From: Coraliomargarita algicola
GTDB taxonomy: Bacteria > Verrucomicrobiota > Verrucomicrobiia > Opitutales > Coraliomargaritaceae
Direction of reading: 5' to 3'
DNA: 64,000 nt
NCBI RefSeq assembly: GCF_033878955.1
Contig: NZ_CP138858.1
Location: 558,001-622,000, forward strand
The first letter of the stretch is position 1. Each line of letters begins with the position of its first letter. Positions 54,988 through 63,746 of the stretch are shown here, one piece after another. Under the pieces are notes generated by a model that was not told the DNA's origin, did no database searches, and was given only the letters and a program-made list of their open reading frames with translations. The translations under genes were made by a program, and so were the position numbers.

Positions 54988-55281
54988 TTATTCGACGACT
55001 TTGGGCACGACGACTTGGTTGTCGCGCGACTCGGGAGCCATTTTAGTCAGCACCTCGGGCGCGTAGGTTTCGCCGGGCTCATCGCCTTCGCGCCAGACAT
55101 TAAAGACGCGGTGCGCGTGGGCCATCGGCTCGACGCCATCGACGTCGACTGCATTGAGCTTATCAAAGTAGCCCAGGATGTCATCCAGCTGAGTTCCCAG
55201 CTTGGCTTTCTCTGCGTCGGTCATATCCAGACGCGCTAAGTTGGCAACGTAATCGATATCGATATGTGGTGTTTCGGACAT
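54988..55281 (-). CDS. gatC: Asp-tRNA(Asn)/Glu-tRNA(Gln) amidotransferase subunit C
   Basis: The 97-residue protein matches GatC: 'HIDIDYVANLARLDMTDAEK' and 'LDDILGYFDKLNAVDVDGVE', with 'MAPESRDNQVVVPKVVE' at the end. It clamps GatA to GatB. The start at 55281 follows family length; earlier in-frame codons are leader. It is the first gene of the operon and divergent from a receiver-domain gene. Confidence 0.94.
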   Translation of the reverse strand: MSETPHIDIDYVANLARLDMTDAEKAKLGTQLDDILGYFDKLNAVDVDGVEPMAHAHRVFNVWREGDEPGETYAPEVLTKMAPESRDNQVVVPKVVE

Positions 55282-55410
55282 AATGCCTATCTTTGAAACG
55301 GAACGCACGCGCACAGGCAAGGGCACAAAGTAAAAAAATACGAAGAAGCGATTTAGCGGGATGCAGGCTTGCCCAATAGGCACTAGGTCCACATTATAGG
55401 CTAACGAATA

Positions 55411-55812
55411 ATGAGTTCTACCCACAATCAATATCAAAGTCTAAGCCCCTGTCACCTACTGATATGCGAAGACAATGAAGAAAACCTACTTCTAATAGAG
55501 GCGCTGGCCGCCTCCTTTGGCTGCAATACCACGGCTGCGATCAATGGGCAGGAAGCCATCGAACGTTGTAGCGAGGCTCAATATGATGCCATTTTAATGG
55601 ACTTAGCGATGCCCATCATCAGTGGACTGGAAGCGTCCAAACGAATTCGTACCAGTGATAATTTAAATAAAAATACCCCGATCATCGCGGTCACTGCGGA
55701 AGTCAGCCCACTCGCACAAAGCGCGAGCGTAAGCTTTGGCATCAATAAATACATCAGCAAACCAATAGACGCAGGCCTCCTACACCAAACGATCCAAAAC
55801 TTAATTAGGTAG
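55411..55812 (+). CDS. Single-domain response regulator (CheY-like receiver)
   Basis: The 133 residues form one receiver domain: acidic pocket E20-D21 ('LLICEDNEEN'), phospho-acceptor D64 ('DAILMDLAMP'), T95 ('IIAVTAE') and K117 ('KYISKP'). There is no output domain, and no histidine kinase is adjacent. Such receivers often come from hybrid-kinase phosphorelays. It is divergent from gatC. Confidence 0.88.
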   Translation: MSSTHNQYQSLSPCHLLICEDNEENLLLIEALAASFGCNTTAAINGQEAIERCSEAQYDAILMDLAMPIISGLEASKRIRTSDNLNKNTPIIAVTAEVSPLAQSASVSFGINKYISKPIDAGLLHQTIQNLIR

Positions 55813-55855
55813 CACGGCAAAGCGCAATGCGAATGATGCCGTCCCCCTAAGAACG

Positions 55856-57409
55856 CTAAGCTTTAACCCACTTTTCGACGCGGCAATCAAAACCACCGAG
55901 GTCGACTAAATGACGCGCTTCGAGTGTTAAAGAACCGTCAGGGCTATCTAATTTGAGCGGATTAATAAAGACGAGACGCCCACCGGGCCGCAGGGTCTTC
56001 GCTGCAATTTGGTAAAATTCGGAGATGAGGCCTTTTAAATCTTCAATCCGCACACGGCGCCCCAAGGGCGGGTTTGCAATAATCAAACTGATGCTGCCGG
56101 AAGCGATATTTGCGACTTTGGCATAATTACGGAAATCTCCACGATGTAGGGTGAGCACTTCATCGGGGACGCCGGCAGCTTCGAAATTCTGACGTGCGAT
56201 CTCGATAGCGCTCTCATCCAAGTCGGTGGCTATAATCGCATTAACCGCGCCTAAGCGAGCACGCTCGATGAGCTCCAGACCTGATCCACAAAACGGGTCC
56301 CAGATAAACTCGTCTGCTTGAATACCTGCCATTTGAGCCATCGCCGCAGCCAGCGGAGGATGGGTAGACGCCGGCACATCACCAACACGATAAGTGAAGC
56401 GTGGATCCGGCAAGACACGAGGTCGAAGCTCAACCGATTGCCCCACTTTTTCTGGATAAACCTCGATCGCCCATGGAGATTTACGCGGATCATTGAGCAA
56501 GTCCGGGCAAAGCGCAAAGGCGGCATTTACGATCGCCTGCACTTTACGCGGCGGCACTTTGGCGCGCATGAATTGCAAACGATAGCGAGCTTGTCCTTGG
56601 GTCAATTGACGACACAGCATTTGCGATCGTTCGGATGCAATCATCTCAGCCATGGTCTCGGTATGCTTGGCTTCGTCGCCCGCGACGACACCGAGCACGA
56701 AATTTATCGAGCCGAAGGTGCGCAGTTCATAAAGCTCCGATAAAGTGAAGGGACGCAATGCCGAAACCGCCACACAACCGGGACTGGTGCGAACGATCTT
56801 AAAACGACGCTTCAGCTTCGGATGCGCAAGGAGTTCATCGCGCACAAAGAGCTCCATGCCACGGCGGGTGCGCAAATGGATACGAAGCTTACGTGTATCT
56901 TTAATTTTCGCATCCAGGCGAATGCTCGCGGGTGCTTCTTTGCGAGCAAGTTGCGCTTTGACCTTTTGCTCTGCGAGGTGTAGAGCGTCGTGTTCGTCAT
57001 GCAGGGCTTCGAGCTTCTTCAGAGTGGCTTCACCGCCGATTTTGCTCAAAGTTTGGCTGAGAGTTTTGACTTCACGCTCCCCGCTAGGCTGATCCAATAG
57101 TTCTAAAACGGCTTGCTCGCTCTTATGGCGCTCACCAAGCTTCGGCAGCGCATTGATCGCATAGCGTCGTATTTTCTCTTCGGGATCATGCAAGAGACTC
57201 GTCAGCCAGTCACGCGTCTGTTGTCTTTGAGTTTGGGTCGCTTTCTCAAGCGCCACCACGCCCAGCGCTCGAACCAATCCCACACGTGCACGCCGCAACT
57301 CCGCGCTGCCCGCGTTAAAGAGCGGCACTTCACGCTCCCACAAAGTCTCCCAGGATTCGGTGCGTAATTGCTTGTAAACTTCTTTGGCGGGATTGGCGGA
57401 TGGCTTCAT
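55856..57409 (-). CDS. HEAT-repeat / THUMP-like RNA methyltransferase
   Basis: The 517-residue protein has three parts. The first 150 or so residues are HEAT-like helical repeats ('LLHDPEEKIRRYAINALPKL'). A THUMP-like RNA-binding part follows ('GMELFVRDELLAHPKLKRRF'). The C-terminal part is an UPF0020/RlmL-Trm14-type SAM methyltransferase with 'FIWDPFCGSGLELIERA' (SAM-binding) and 'SLIIANPPLGRRVRIEDL' (NPPLG catalytic motif of N2-guanine methylases). It probably methylates guanine in tRNA or rRNA; the HEAT fusion is unusual. It precedes no close partner. Confidence 0.82.
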   Translation of the reverse strand: MKPSANPAKEVYKQLRTESWETLWEREVPLFNAGSAELRRARVGLVRALGVVALEKATQTQRQQTRDWLTSLLHDPEEKIRRYAINALPKLGERHKSEQAVLELLDQPSGEREVKTLSQTLSKIGGEATLKKLEALHDEHDALHLAEQKVKAQLARKEAPASIRLDAKIKDTRKLRIHLRTRRGMELFVRDELLAHPKLKRRFKIVRTSPGCVAVSALRPFTLSELYELRTFGSINFVLGVVAGDEAKHTETMAEMIASERSQMLCRQLTQGQARYRLQFMRAKVPPRKVQAIVNAAFALCPDLLNDPRKSPWAIEVYPEKVGQSVELRPRVLPDPRFTYRVGDVPASTHPPLAAAMAQMAGIQADEFIWDPFCGSGLELIERARLGAVNAIIATDLDESAIEIARQNFEAAGVPDEVLTLHRGDFRNYAKVANIASGSISLIIANPPLGRRVRIEDLKGLISEFYQIAAKTLRPGGRLVFINPLKLDSPDGSLTLEARHLVDLGGFDCRVEKWVKA

Positions 57410-57499
57410 AAGAAAAAATAGTGAGTCGGCAACATGGGGCTCAAGTCAACAAGGTCAATAGGCGTTCACACTGAAAACATTCCAACCACCGCGAGACGC

Positions 57500-58342
57500 T
57501 CATCCACAGACGTAGATATCGAAGCGATTACTTTTGCCTTCTAAAGTATAACTGGGCGGCGTATTCGCCAGCTGTGGCGCAATGCGTGGGCGCTTCACCA
57601 CGACACGTTTCCGTGCGCAGGAACATGCCAGGTCCAGCAGCTCATCAGCATCTGGATCGCTACCCACGAGTTGATGAAAAACATGCATCTCCTTTTTGAC
57701 CTGAGCACTTTTGCTGCGAACCGGGAACATAGGATCTAAATATACAACATCAGGTCGATTCAACTCATCAAGCGCTTGCAGATGTGTCGCCGCATCTGAA
57801 TCAACGAGCAGCATGCGCGCCAAGATGTCTAACAATGAATCGTCATGTTCAGCGCCCCACTCCTGAGCCACACGCAGCCCATCCTCCAGCAAGGCGCGGA
57901 CTTCGGGCACGCGCTCGGTCATACGCAAGCGGCAGCCCAAACTCGCGAGCACAAAAGCATCGCCTCCCAGACCTGCGGTGGCATCGAACACCGTCGGCGT
58001 TGGACCAGAGTGAAGCCCCACGGCTTTGGCGATCATCTGCCCTTTACCCCCTCCTTTATGACGGCGGTAGCTAACTGTGGGACTGTAAAAATCTGCTCGA
58101 ATACTAAGCAAACTCGCCTCATTGAGTTGCAACAAGGAAAGACCTTGGTCCGAAAAAAGAAAAAGATAGCTGGGCTGCTCCGCATGCGGCTCGATCTGCG
58201 AGCGAAGATACCGTTCAAGCATTCGTGCCTTCGCATTGGCCAGCTCAGAAGCATCCAAGCAAGGGATCGAAAATCGCTCTGCCAGTGCGCCCGCACGAGC
58301 GACTTGAGCAGAGCTGAGTGATATGATTTTAGAAACTTTCAT
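57500..58342 (-). CDS. rsmJ: 16S rRNA (guanine1516-N2)-methyltransferase
   Basis: The 280 residues match the RsmJ/YhiQ family: 'YRRHKGGGKGQMIAKAVGL', the SAM motif 'VFDATAGLGGDAFVLASLGC' and the catalytic-side 'DVVYLDPMFPVRSKSAQVKK'. It methylates G1516 of 16S rRNA. Its ATG overlaps the stop of the upstream sugar-dehydrogenase fusion gene (ATGA), so the two are translationally coupled, although no functional link is obvious. Confidence 0.92.
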   Translation of the reverse strand: MKVSKIISLSSAQVARAGALAERFSIPCLDASELANAKARMLERYLRSQIEPHAEQPSYLFLFSDQGLSLLQLNEASLLSIRADFYSPTVSYRRHKGGGKGQMIAKAVGLHSGPTPTVFDATAGLGGDAFVLASLGCRLRMTERVPEVRALLEDGLRVAQEWGAEHDDSLLDILARMLLVDSDAATHLQALDELNRPDVVYLDPMFPVRSKSAQVKKEMHVFHQLVGSDPDADELLDLACSCARKRVVVKRPRIAPQLANTPPSYTLEGKSNRFDIYVCG

Positions 58343-59757
58343 TCGTTAACAACAGGCACGAGTCGTATCACCAGGTCGGGACCATTGAGAACAACATAGA
58401 GAAAACCATCCGGACCAGTGGCCACATCGCGCACCCGACCTTCGCCTTTAAGAATGACTTCATCACGGATGACTTGATCCCCCGCCAAGACTAAACGGTG
58501 TAGTTCTTGCGAGGCCAAGCCACCCACAAAGAGGTCATTTTTCCAATCGGGAAACTGATCGCCCTCGTAGAAATCAATCCCGCACACGGCGATCGACGGC
58601 GTCCAATAATGGAGCGGTTGTTCCATACCCGGTAAGGCAGTCTTTCCGGTGATAGGCTTACCGTTATAATTCATACCATAGGTAATCACTGGCCAACCAT
58701 AATTACGACCACGCCGAATACGGTTGATCTCATCCCCCCCGCGTGGGCCATGCTCAGACTCAAATATAGCGCCCGTCACCGGGTGCGCATCCAAGCCCTG
58801 TGGATTGCGATTACCATAGGTCCAGATCGATGGATACGCATCGGCAATTTCAACAAAGGGGTTATCCGCAGGCACACGGCCGTCGTCGTGAATCCGGTGA
58901 ATCTTGCCGTTGGGACGCGTCAGGTCCTGAGCCTGATCCTGGGCACCACGATCTCCGATACTGAAGTAAAGATAGCCATCTTGAAAAACAAAGCGTGTGC
59001 CAAAGTGAACACCCGAGCTGCGGTGAAACTCCGCCGGCACCTCAAAGATCAGCTCCTCATCCTGCCAACGCTCCTCGACGATACGGCCACGCACGATTTG
59101 AGTCATACAGTTTTTAGGATGATCAGCATCACGCGCAGATGCCGAAAAAGCGAGATAGACCCAGCCATTCTTTGAATAATCTGGATGTGCCGCCACCTCC
59201 AACAAACCGCCCTGCCCCTGCGTCACGACCTCGGGCGTGCCGACAATCGGTGCCCCCAGTTCGCCATCTTTCCAGACACGCAGCTGACCTGAGCGCTCCG
59301 TAATAAGCGCTTCCCTGGCTGAAAGAAAATAAATCGACCACGGAAGCTGAAGCCCCTCGATCACTGGCTCAACACGAAACTGATAACCGCCGGCACTATA
59401 AACCTCTCCCTCTTTAACCACTGGCGAGATACCAGCAGCCTCCACAGAGCGTTGCCTCATCTCATCGATGTAGATCTGCAAGGAACGAATTTCGGGCACC
59501 GAGAGACTCGAACCAAATCCAGGCATACCTGTAATCTCATCACCAGTTTGCACATACTCGATAAAATCACGTCCCTGGCCGACCACCTGCCACTCGTCGG
59601 CATCCAGTAACGAGCGGCCCAAGCCCCCGCGTAAATTTTCGCCATGACAACTCATACAATGTTGTCGGTAGAGCGTTTCCACCGCGCCTGTCCCGATACG
59701 GTTTTGCCCCCAAATAGAACACGGGAGAAATAGAAATAGTAATGAGAGTCGTCGCAT
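58339..59757 (-). CDS. Fusion of cytochrome c and PQQ-type sugar dehydrogenase
   Basis: The 472-residue product has a signal peptide ('LSLLFLFLPCSIWGQ'), a c-type cytochrome domain (heme motif 'CMSCHGENLRGG', C34/C37/H38, with a methionine candidate in 'ITGMPGFGSSL') and a six-bladed propeller of the soluble aldose sugar dehydrogenase family ('GTRFVFQDGYLYFSIGDRG', 'EHGPRGGDEINRI', 'NYGWPVITYGMNYNG'). It would oxidise sugars in the periplasm with PQQ and pass electrons through its own heme to the respiratory chain. The start at 59757 is set by the signal peptide. Confidence 0.85.
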   Translation of the reverse strand: MRRLSLLFLFLPCSIWGQNRIGTGAVETLYRQHCMSCHGENLRGGLGRSLLDADEWQVVGQGRDFIEYVQTGDEITGMPGFGSSLSVPEIRSLQIYIDEMRQRSVEAAGISPVVKEGEVYSAGGYQFRVEPVIEGLQLPWSIYFLSAREALITERSGQLRVWKDGELGAPIVGTPEVVTQGQGGLLEVAAHPDYSKNGWVYLAFSASARDADHPKNCMTQIVRGRIVEERWQDEELIFEVPAEFHRSSGVHFGTRFVFQDGYLYFSIGDRGAQDQAQDLTRPNGKIHRIHDDGRVPADNPFVEIADAYPSIWTYGNRNPQGLDAHPVTGAIFESEHGPRGGDEINRIRRGRNYGWPVITYGMNYNGKPITGKTALPGMEQPLHYWTPSIAVCGIDFYEGDQFPDWKNDLFVGGLASQELHRLVLAGDQVIRDEVILKGEGRVRDVATGPDGFLYVVLNGPDLVIRLVPVVNE

Positions 59758-59834
59758 AATTCCGAAGCTTGCGCGTCTTGGCAAAATTTGCAAAAAGATT
59801 GCGAGGGCGCAGATTGAAAGCCTATATACTAAGA

Positions 59835-61104
59835 ATGAATACGATGAATCAAATGGGCAACTGGTTATTGCCAGCGGGGCAATTCGAGCCCACCGATCTA
59901 TGGCAACTGGCCATAGTCGGGCTTTCACTCCTGATTTTTTCACGCATCTTCGATGTCGATGCAGAAGCGTATTCAGGGAATAAAAAATGGGGCCCCATTT
60001 TTTGGATGAGAACGAATGTAGGCTTCATCGCGACATGGCTCCTCCCTCATCTGCTGTATCGCGCTCCTTTCCACCGATCACACAGCGGCCTATTTTCGAT
60101 TTTTAACGCTACTAGGAGGCAGCTGGATCGTAATTGGCTTACTTGCGAGTTTCATCAAGGATTCATTTCTAGCCCGATCTGTCGCAATGGTCGGTTATTT
60201 AATCACAGCCATCTACGCCATGGCGCAATTAGATGGACTGAGTGAGAACTTACAGGATTTTCACATCGAAATGGGAACACTCTCAGTTTCTGCCTGGGGC
60301 ATCGTCACGGGATTAATTGCATTCGGCATTACGATGTGGATTAGCTTGGGACTGACACGGCTGCTCGAAACACGAATCCAAACAGTGCCCCGCCTCAGCG
60401 CGTCACTGCGCGTGCTGATCGTGAAAATGATCCGCATCCTATTTATCTTCATCGCGACCATGATTGCGCTGAGTTCAATGGGCGTGAATCTATCCTCGCT
60501 CACAGTCTTGGGTGGCGCTGTCGGCTTAGGCTTAGGCTTCGGACTACAAAAAGTAGTCTCCAATTTTGTCAGCGGCATCATTTTGCTCTTGGATAATTCC
60601 ATCAAACCAGGCGACGTAATTGAAATCGAAGGCACCTATGGCTGGATCAATAACCTACGCGCACGCTACGCATCCGTCATCACTCGCGATGGCACAGAGC
60701 ATTTAATTCCCAACGAAGATTTAATTACACAACGCGTAATCAATTGGTCATTCACCGACGAGCTGGTACGCATGCGTGTGCCCGTCGGAGTATCCTACAA
60801 CGCAGACCCACACGAATGCATTGCGCTGATGCTGGAAGCCGCCAAGGGACATGAGCGCGTGCTGGAAGACCCCAAGCCCGTCTGCCTGCTTAAAGAGTTT
60901 GGAGATAGCTCGTTGAACCTAGAGCTTCGCTTTTGGCTCAGCGATCCGGCCAACGGAGTCGGCAGTGTAAAGAGCCAAGTGCTACTCAAGATATGGGACC
61001 TTTTTAAAGAAAACAATATTGAGATTCCATTTCCGCAGCGCGACTTACACATACGCTCAAGTGATGTCGACTTGGTTCCGCGCAACGCCCCCAATCCTGA
61101 TTAA
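59835..61104 (+). pseudogene. MscS-family mechanosensitive channel gene with a single-base frameshift
   Basis: The N-terminal membrane part (from 59835, 'MNQMGNWLLPAG' to 'FIATWLLPHLLYRA') and the channel part (from about 60064 in the +1 frame, 'LLSTDHTAAYFRF' to the end at 61104) are in different frames. Deleting one base in GCTCCTTTCC near 60064-60072 restores one protein of about 422 residues. The MscS pore 'GGAVGLGLGFGLQKVVSNFV' and the beta domain 'IKPGDVIEIEGTYGWI' are intact. Starting at 60187 a shortened protein of 305 residues could still be made. It is a pseudogene or a sequencing error. Confidence 0.8.
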
Positions 61105-61106
61105 AT

Positions 61107-61865
61107 ATGGCAAAAATTTCCAAACTCCGACTCGACGAACTCTTAGTCGTCAAAGGTCTGGCCGACTCCCGCTCACAGGCCAAAGCACTCATTCTGGCCG
61201 GAAAAGTCAAAATTGGCACCGAACGCCTCGATAAGCCCGGACGTAGTTTACCTGAAGACAGTCAAGTCTGGGTGGAAACCCCACCCCGCTTTGTCAGCCG
61301 AGGCGGAGAGAAACTGGAAGGCTTTCTCGACAAATTCGAGATTTCCATGGAGGGGCTACGCTTCCTCGACGTAGGCGCTTCAACTGGCGGCTTTACTGAT
61401 TGCTCGCTACAGCGCGGTGCCATAAGTGCCACCTGTGTCGACGTCGGGCGTGCACAAATGCATAATAAATTAATCCAAGACGAGCGCGTCACCAATCTGG
61501 AAAAGACCAATGCCCGCCACCTACAAATCGGCGACCTCCCCTACGACAGCTACCCACGCATCGTAATGGACCTCTCATTCATTTCGCTGACGAAGGTCTT
61601 ACCGGCAGTCTGGCAATTTTTAGCAGCAGGTGGCTACCTGATCGCACTGGTGAAACCACAATTCGAAGCAGAAAAGCACGAAGTCGATGCAGGACGTGGA
61701 ATCATCCGCGATGAAGCGATCCACCAGCGAGTCTTATCACAGATCAAAGATTTTGCCCTGCGTGAACTCCCCGGTGCAGAACTCATTGGCAGTATGGATT
61801 CGCCCATCAAAGGGACCGACGGCAACCGGGAGTTCCTACTCGGTCTCCGGCGCAGCGGCGAATAA
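61107..61865 (+). CDS. tlyA: TlyA-family rRNA 2'-O-methyltransferase
   Basis: The 252 residues join an N-terminal S4 RNA-binding domain ('KLRLDELLVVKGLADSRSQA') to an FtsJ/RrmJ-type SAM domain ('FLDVGASTGGFTDCSLQRGA', 'VMDLSFISLTKVLP', 'LIALVKPQFEA'). TlyA methylates ribose of 16S C1409 and 23S C1920 in mycobacteria, and relatives are labelled hemolysin. It starts two bases after the MscS stop and is probably co-transcribed with it. Confidence 0.93.
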   Translation: MAKISKLRLDELLVVKGLADSRSQAKALILAGKVKIGTERLDKPGRSLPEDSQVWVETPPRFVSRGGEKLEGFLDKFEISMEGLRFLDVGASTGGFTDCSLQRGAISATCVDVGRAQMHNKLIQDERVTNLEKTNARHLQIGDLPYDSYPRIVMDLSFISLTKVLPAVWQFLAAGGYLIALVKPQFEAEKHEVDAGRGIIRDEAIHQRVLSQIKDFALRELPGAELIGSMDSPIKGTDGNREFLLGLRRSGE

Positions 61866-61971
61866 GCCCCTCGGCAGCCCCTCTGTCCCCACACTAAAAA
61901 CAGCCAAGCAATCAATTTTAAGCAACTTTCGCTTTGACAGCAGCCGCTGGTCGAATTGTTTCTTAGATCAA

Positions 61972-62223
61972 ATGGAAAACGCTCCTTATCAAAAACTGCT
62001 CTCACCTATGCATATCATCATCGGATTAGTGCTTACACTCTTGGTGTACATTATGATGTCTTGCTTGCTGGTTCCTTTCACCTTCTCACCGGACGCAACC
62101 ATCGCGCAGCTACAAGCTTGCCTCACTGCAGTTCCCATCGCAGCGGTATTCTGGTTCTCCTACCACATGTTCATGGTTGTTTTGATGGATCAAAAGAAAC
62201 AAAAAGCCGAAGCCACTAAATAA
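61972..62223 (+). CDS. Small two-helix membrane protein of unknown function
   Basis: The 83-residue protein has two hydrophobic helices ('MHIIIGLVLTLLVYIMMSCL' and 'ACLTAVPIAAVFWFSYHMFM') and a charged tail ('MDQKKQKAEATK'). No family is recognised; similar small proteins occur beside TlyA-like genes in related genomes only as far as I can guess. It is followed after 45 bases by a strong terminator. Confidence 0.6.
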   Translation: MENAPYQKLLSPMHIIIGLVLTLLVYIMMSCLLVPFTFSPDATIAQLQACLTAVPIAAVFWFSYHMFMVVLMDQKKQKAEATK

Positions 62224-62268
62224 GCGCATTCTACTTTTTTAACATTCTTTAGTTCTCAACTCTTTCTT

Positions 62269-62298
62269 AAAGCCGTCCATTATGGACGGCTTTTTTTT
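62269..62298 (+). terminator. Rho-independent terminator
   Basis: AAAGCCGTCCA-TTA-TGGACGGCTTT is a perfect 11-bp stem followed by a T-run to 62298. It closes the MscS-tlyA-small membrane protein unit. Confidence 0.92.
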
Positions 62299-62690
62299 GC
62301 TGAATGATTATGCCGCTTCGAAAAATCTTCAAACGATTGGAACGCGCATTACTAGAAAGAGTAGTCATACCCATTCGAAAAATGTTTGGTCCTAATAGAT
62401 ATGTCTTTTGTAACCTCGGTTCTCGGAACCGGGGCGATGCCGCCCCCCCCCGACTGTGTCCTGCATAGCCGAAGGCGACGCACGGAAACAAAGTTTCGAG
62501 GCTACGCAAAGGCCAATCTTATAGATCATATATTCTTAGAAGTGGTATCAGAAGACAGAGGCCAGAGATGAATATCAATCAGTTATGGCACTTCCTGTCT
62601 CGCCAAAATGGCGCATACCGTGATTTTCATAACGAAGGGATTCACAGTGACTCGCTTCTGTTTTCTGAACTCCGACTTCTGAATTAAGAA
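62299..62690. other. Gene-free stretch between terminator and tatC end
   Basis: No gene is supported. It contains a GGTTC/GAACC hairpin next to a run of nine C residues (about 62440-62449), and a 39-codon frame at 62568-62687 that ends in a 'TTCTGAACTCCGACTTCTGA' repeat-like sequence and looks spurious. Confidence 0.5.
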
Positions 62691-63512
62691 TTACACATCG
62701 TCCAATTCAGCGAGCGCATTCTCGCGCTTCTTTTTCTCCACGCGCGCGCCCACCCAGATGGCCATCTCATAGAGACCATACATAAAGCCCGTAGTGAGCG
62801 GCAAGGAGACGAAGTCGCCACCAGGCGTCAAGAAAGCCGAAAAGACCATTAAGGCAACAAAGACCACACGGCGCGCCGACTTCAGCTTCTCGACCGGGAT
62901 CACGCCCAAATAAACAAGGATCACTATAATCAGCGGGAATTGAAAAAAGGCCCCCGTCGCCAACGAAAACCAAACCACCATACTATAATATTCGGAAGCC
63001 GCCCATAGCAGGTCGAAACCAAAATATAAATTCAGACGAACCGAAAACGCCAGCGTCAAAGGGAGGATCAAATAGAATGCGAAAGCCACCCCGGATATAA
63101 AAAGCAAGAAGGCAGCAAAACATGCAGGGCGTAATACAGTTCGTTCCTGATCCGTAAGCCCCGGCGCGACAAATGCCGCCAAGAAATATAAAACAAAGGG
63201 CATCGAGAGAGTCAGACCTGATAACAGAGCGATTTGGATAAAAACCGAAATCACTCCCATCGGACGATAAGTAATTAAATTAGCATTGGCTAATTCCACC
63301 GAACCATAGGCACGCACAATCGGGAATTTCAAAATTTCTGCAATGTCGCCGATAAACAAAGTCGCCAACACAACACCCAATACAAATGCCAAAAGACTAC
63401 GCGCTACAGTCCAGCGAAAGTCCTCCAAGTGCTCCAGAAAGCTCATACCTTCGCCTTCGAAAGCATCGGCTTCTTCCTCTTCATGATTATCGTCATCTAA
63501 ATATTGAGTCAT
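62691..63512 (-). CDS. tatC: Twin-arginine translocase subunit TatC
   Basis: The 273-residue membrane protein has an acidic N-terminal extension ('DDDNHEEEEADAFEGEGM') and then the TatC core: 'SFLEHLEDFRWTVARSLLAF', 'FIQIALLSGLTLSMPFVLYF', six membrane helices and a charged C-terminus. TatC binds the twin-arginine signal of folded cargo. tatA/B are not adjacent here. Confidence 0.95.
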   Translation of the reverse strand: MTQYLDDDNHEEEEADAFEGEGMSFLEHLEDFRWTVARSLLAFVLGVVLATLFIGDIAEILKFPIVRAYGSVELANANLITYRPMGVISVFIQIALLSGLTLSMPFVLYFLAAFVAPGLTDQERTVLRPACFAAFLLFISGVAFAFYLILPLTLAFSVRLNLYFGFDLLWAASEYYSMVVWFSLATGAFFQFPLIIVILVYLGVIPVEKLKSARRVVFVALMVFSAFLTPGGDFVSLPLTTGFMYGLYEMAIWVGARVEKKKRENALAELDDV

Positions 63513-63746
63513 CTAGTTCAAATTCCTAATCGGCATACTGCATATCGGGCAAACTCCAATCTGATAATTTTAAATAAATCTTAATAGAGTACGTAAGCTG
63601 TTAGCATCACTGAGCAATCTTTATCGAGTAAGATGCTAATCCATTGACAGGCAGCGCGAAATGTCTTTTCTACGAATTTTTCTCTAACTCCGTTGCCTAC
63701 GGCAATGGAATTATCACAACTCGGTCCACAAAAAGATCGTAATCTT

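Noticed and set aside
62568..62687. 39-codon frame after the terminator at 62298
   Set aside because: Its end is repeat-like sequence and nothing supports translation.
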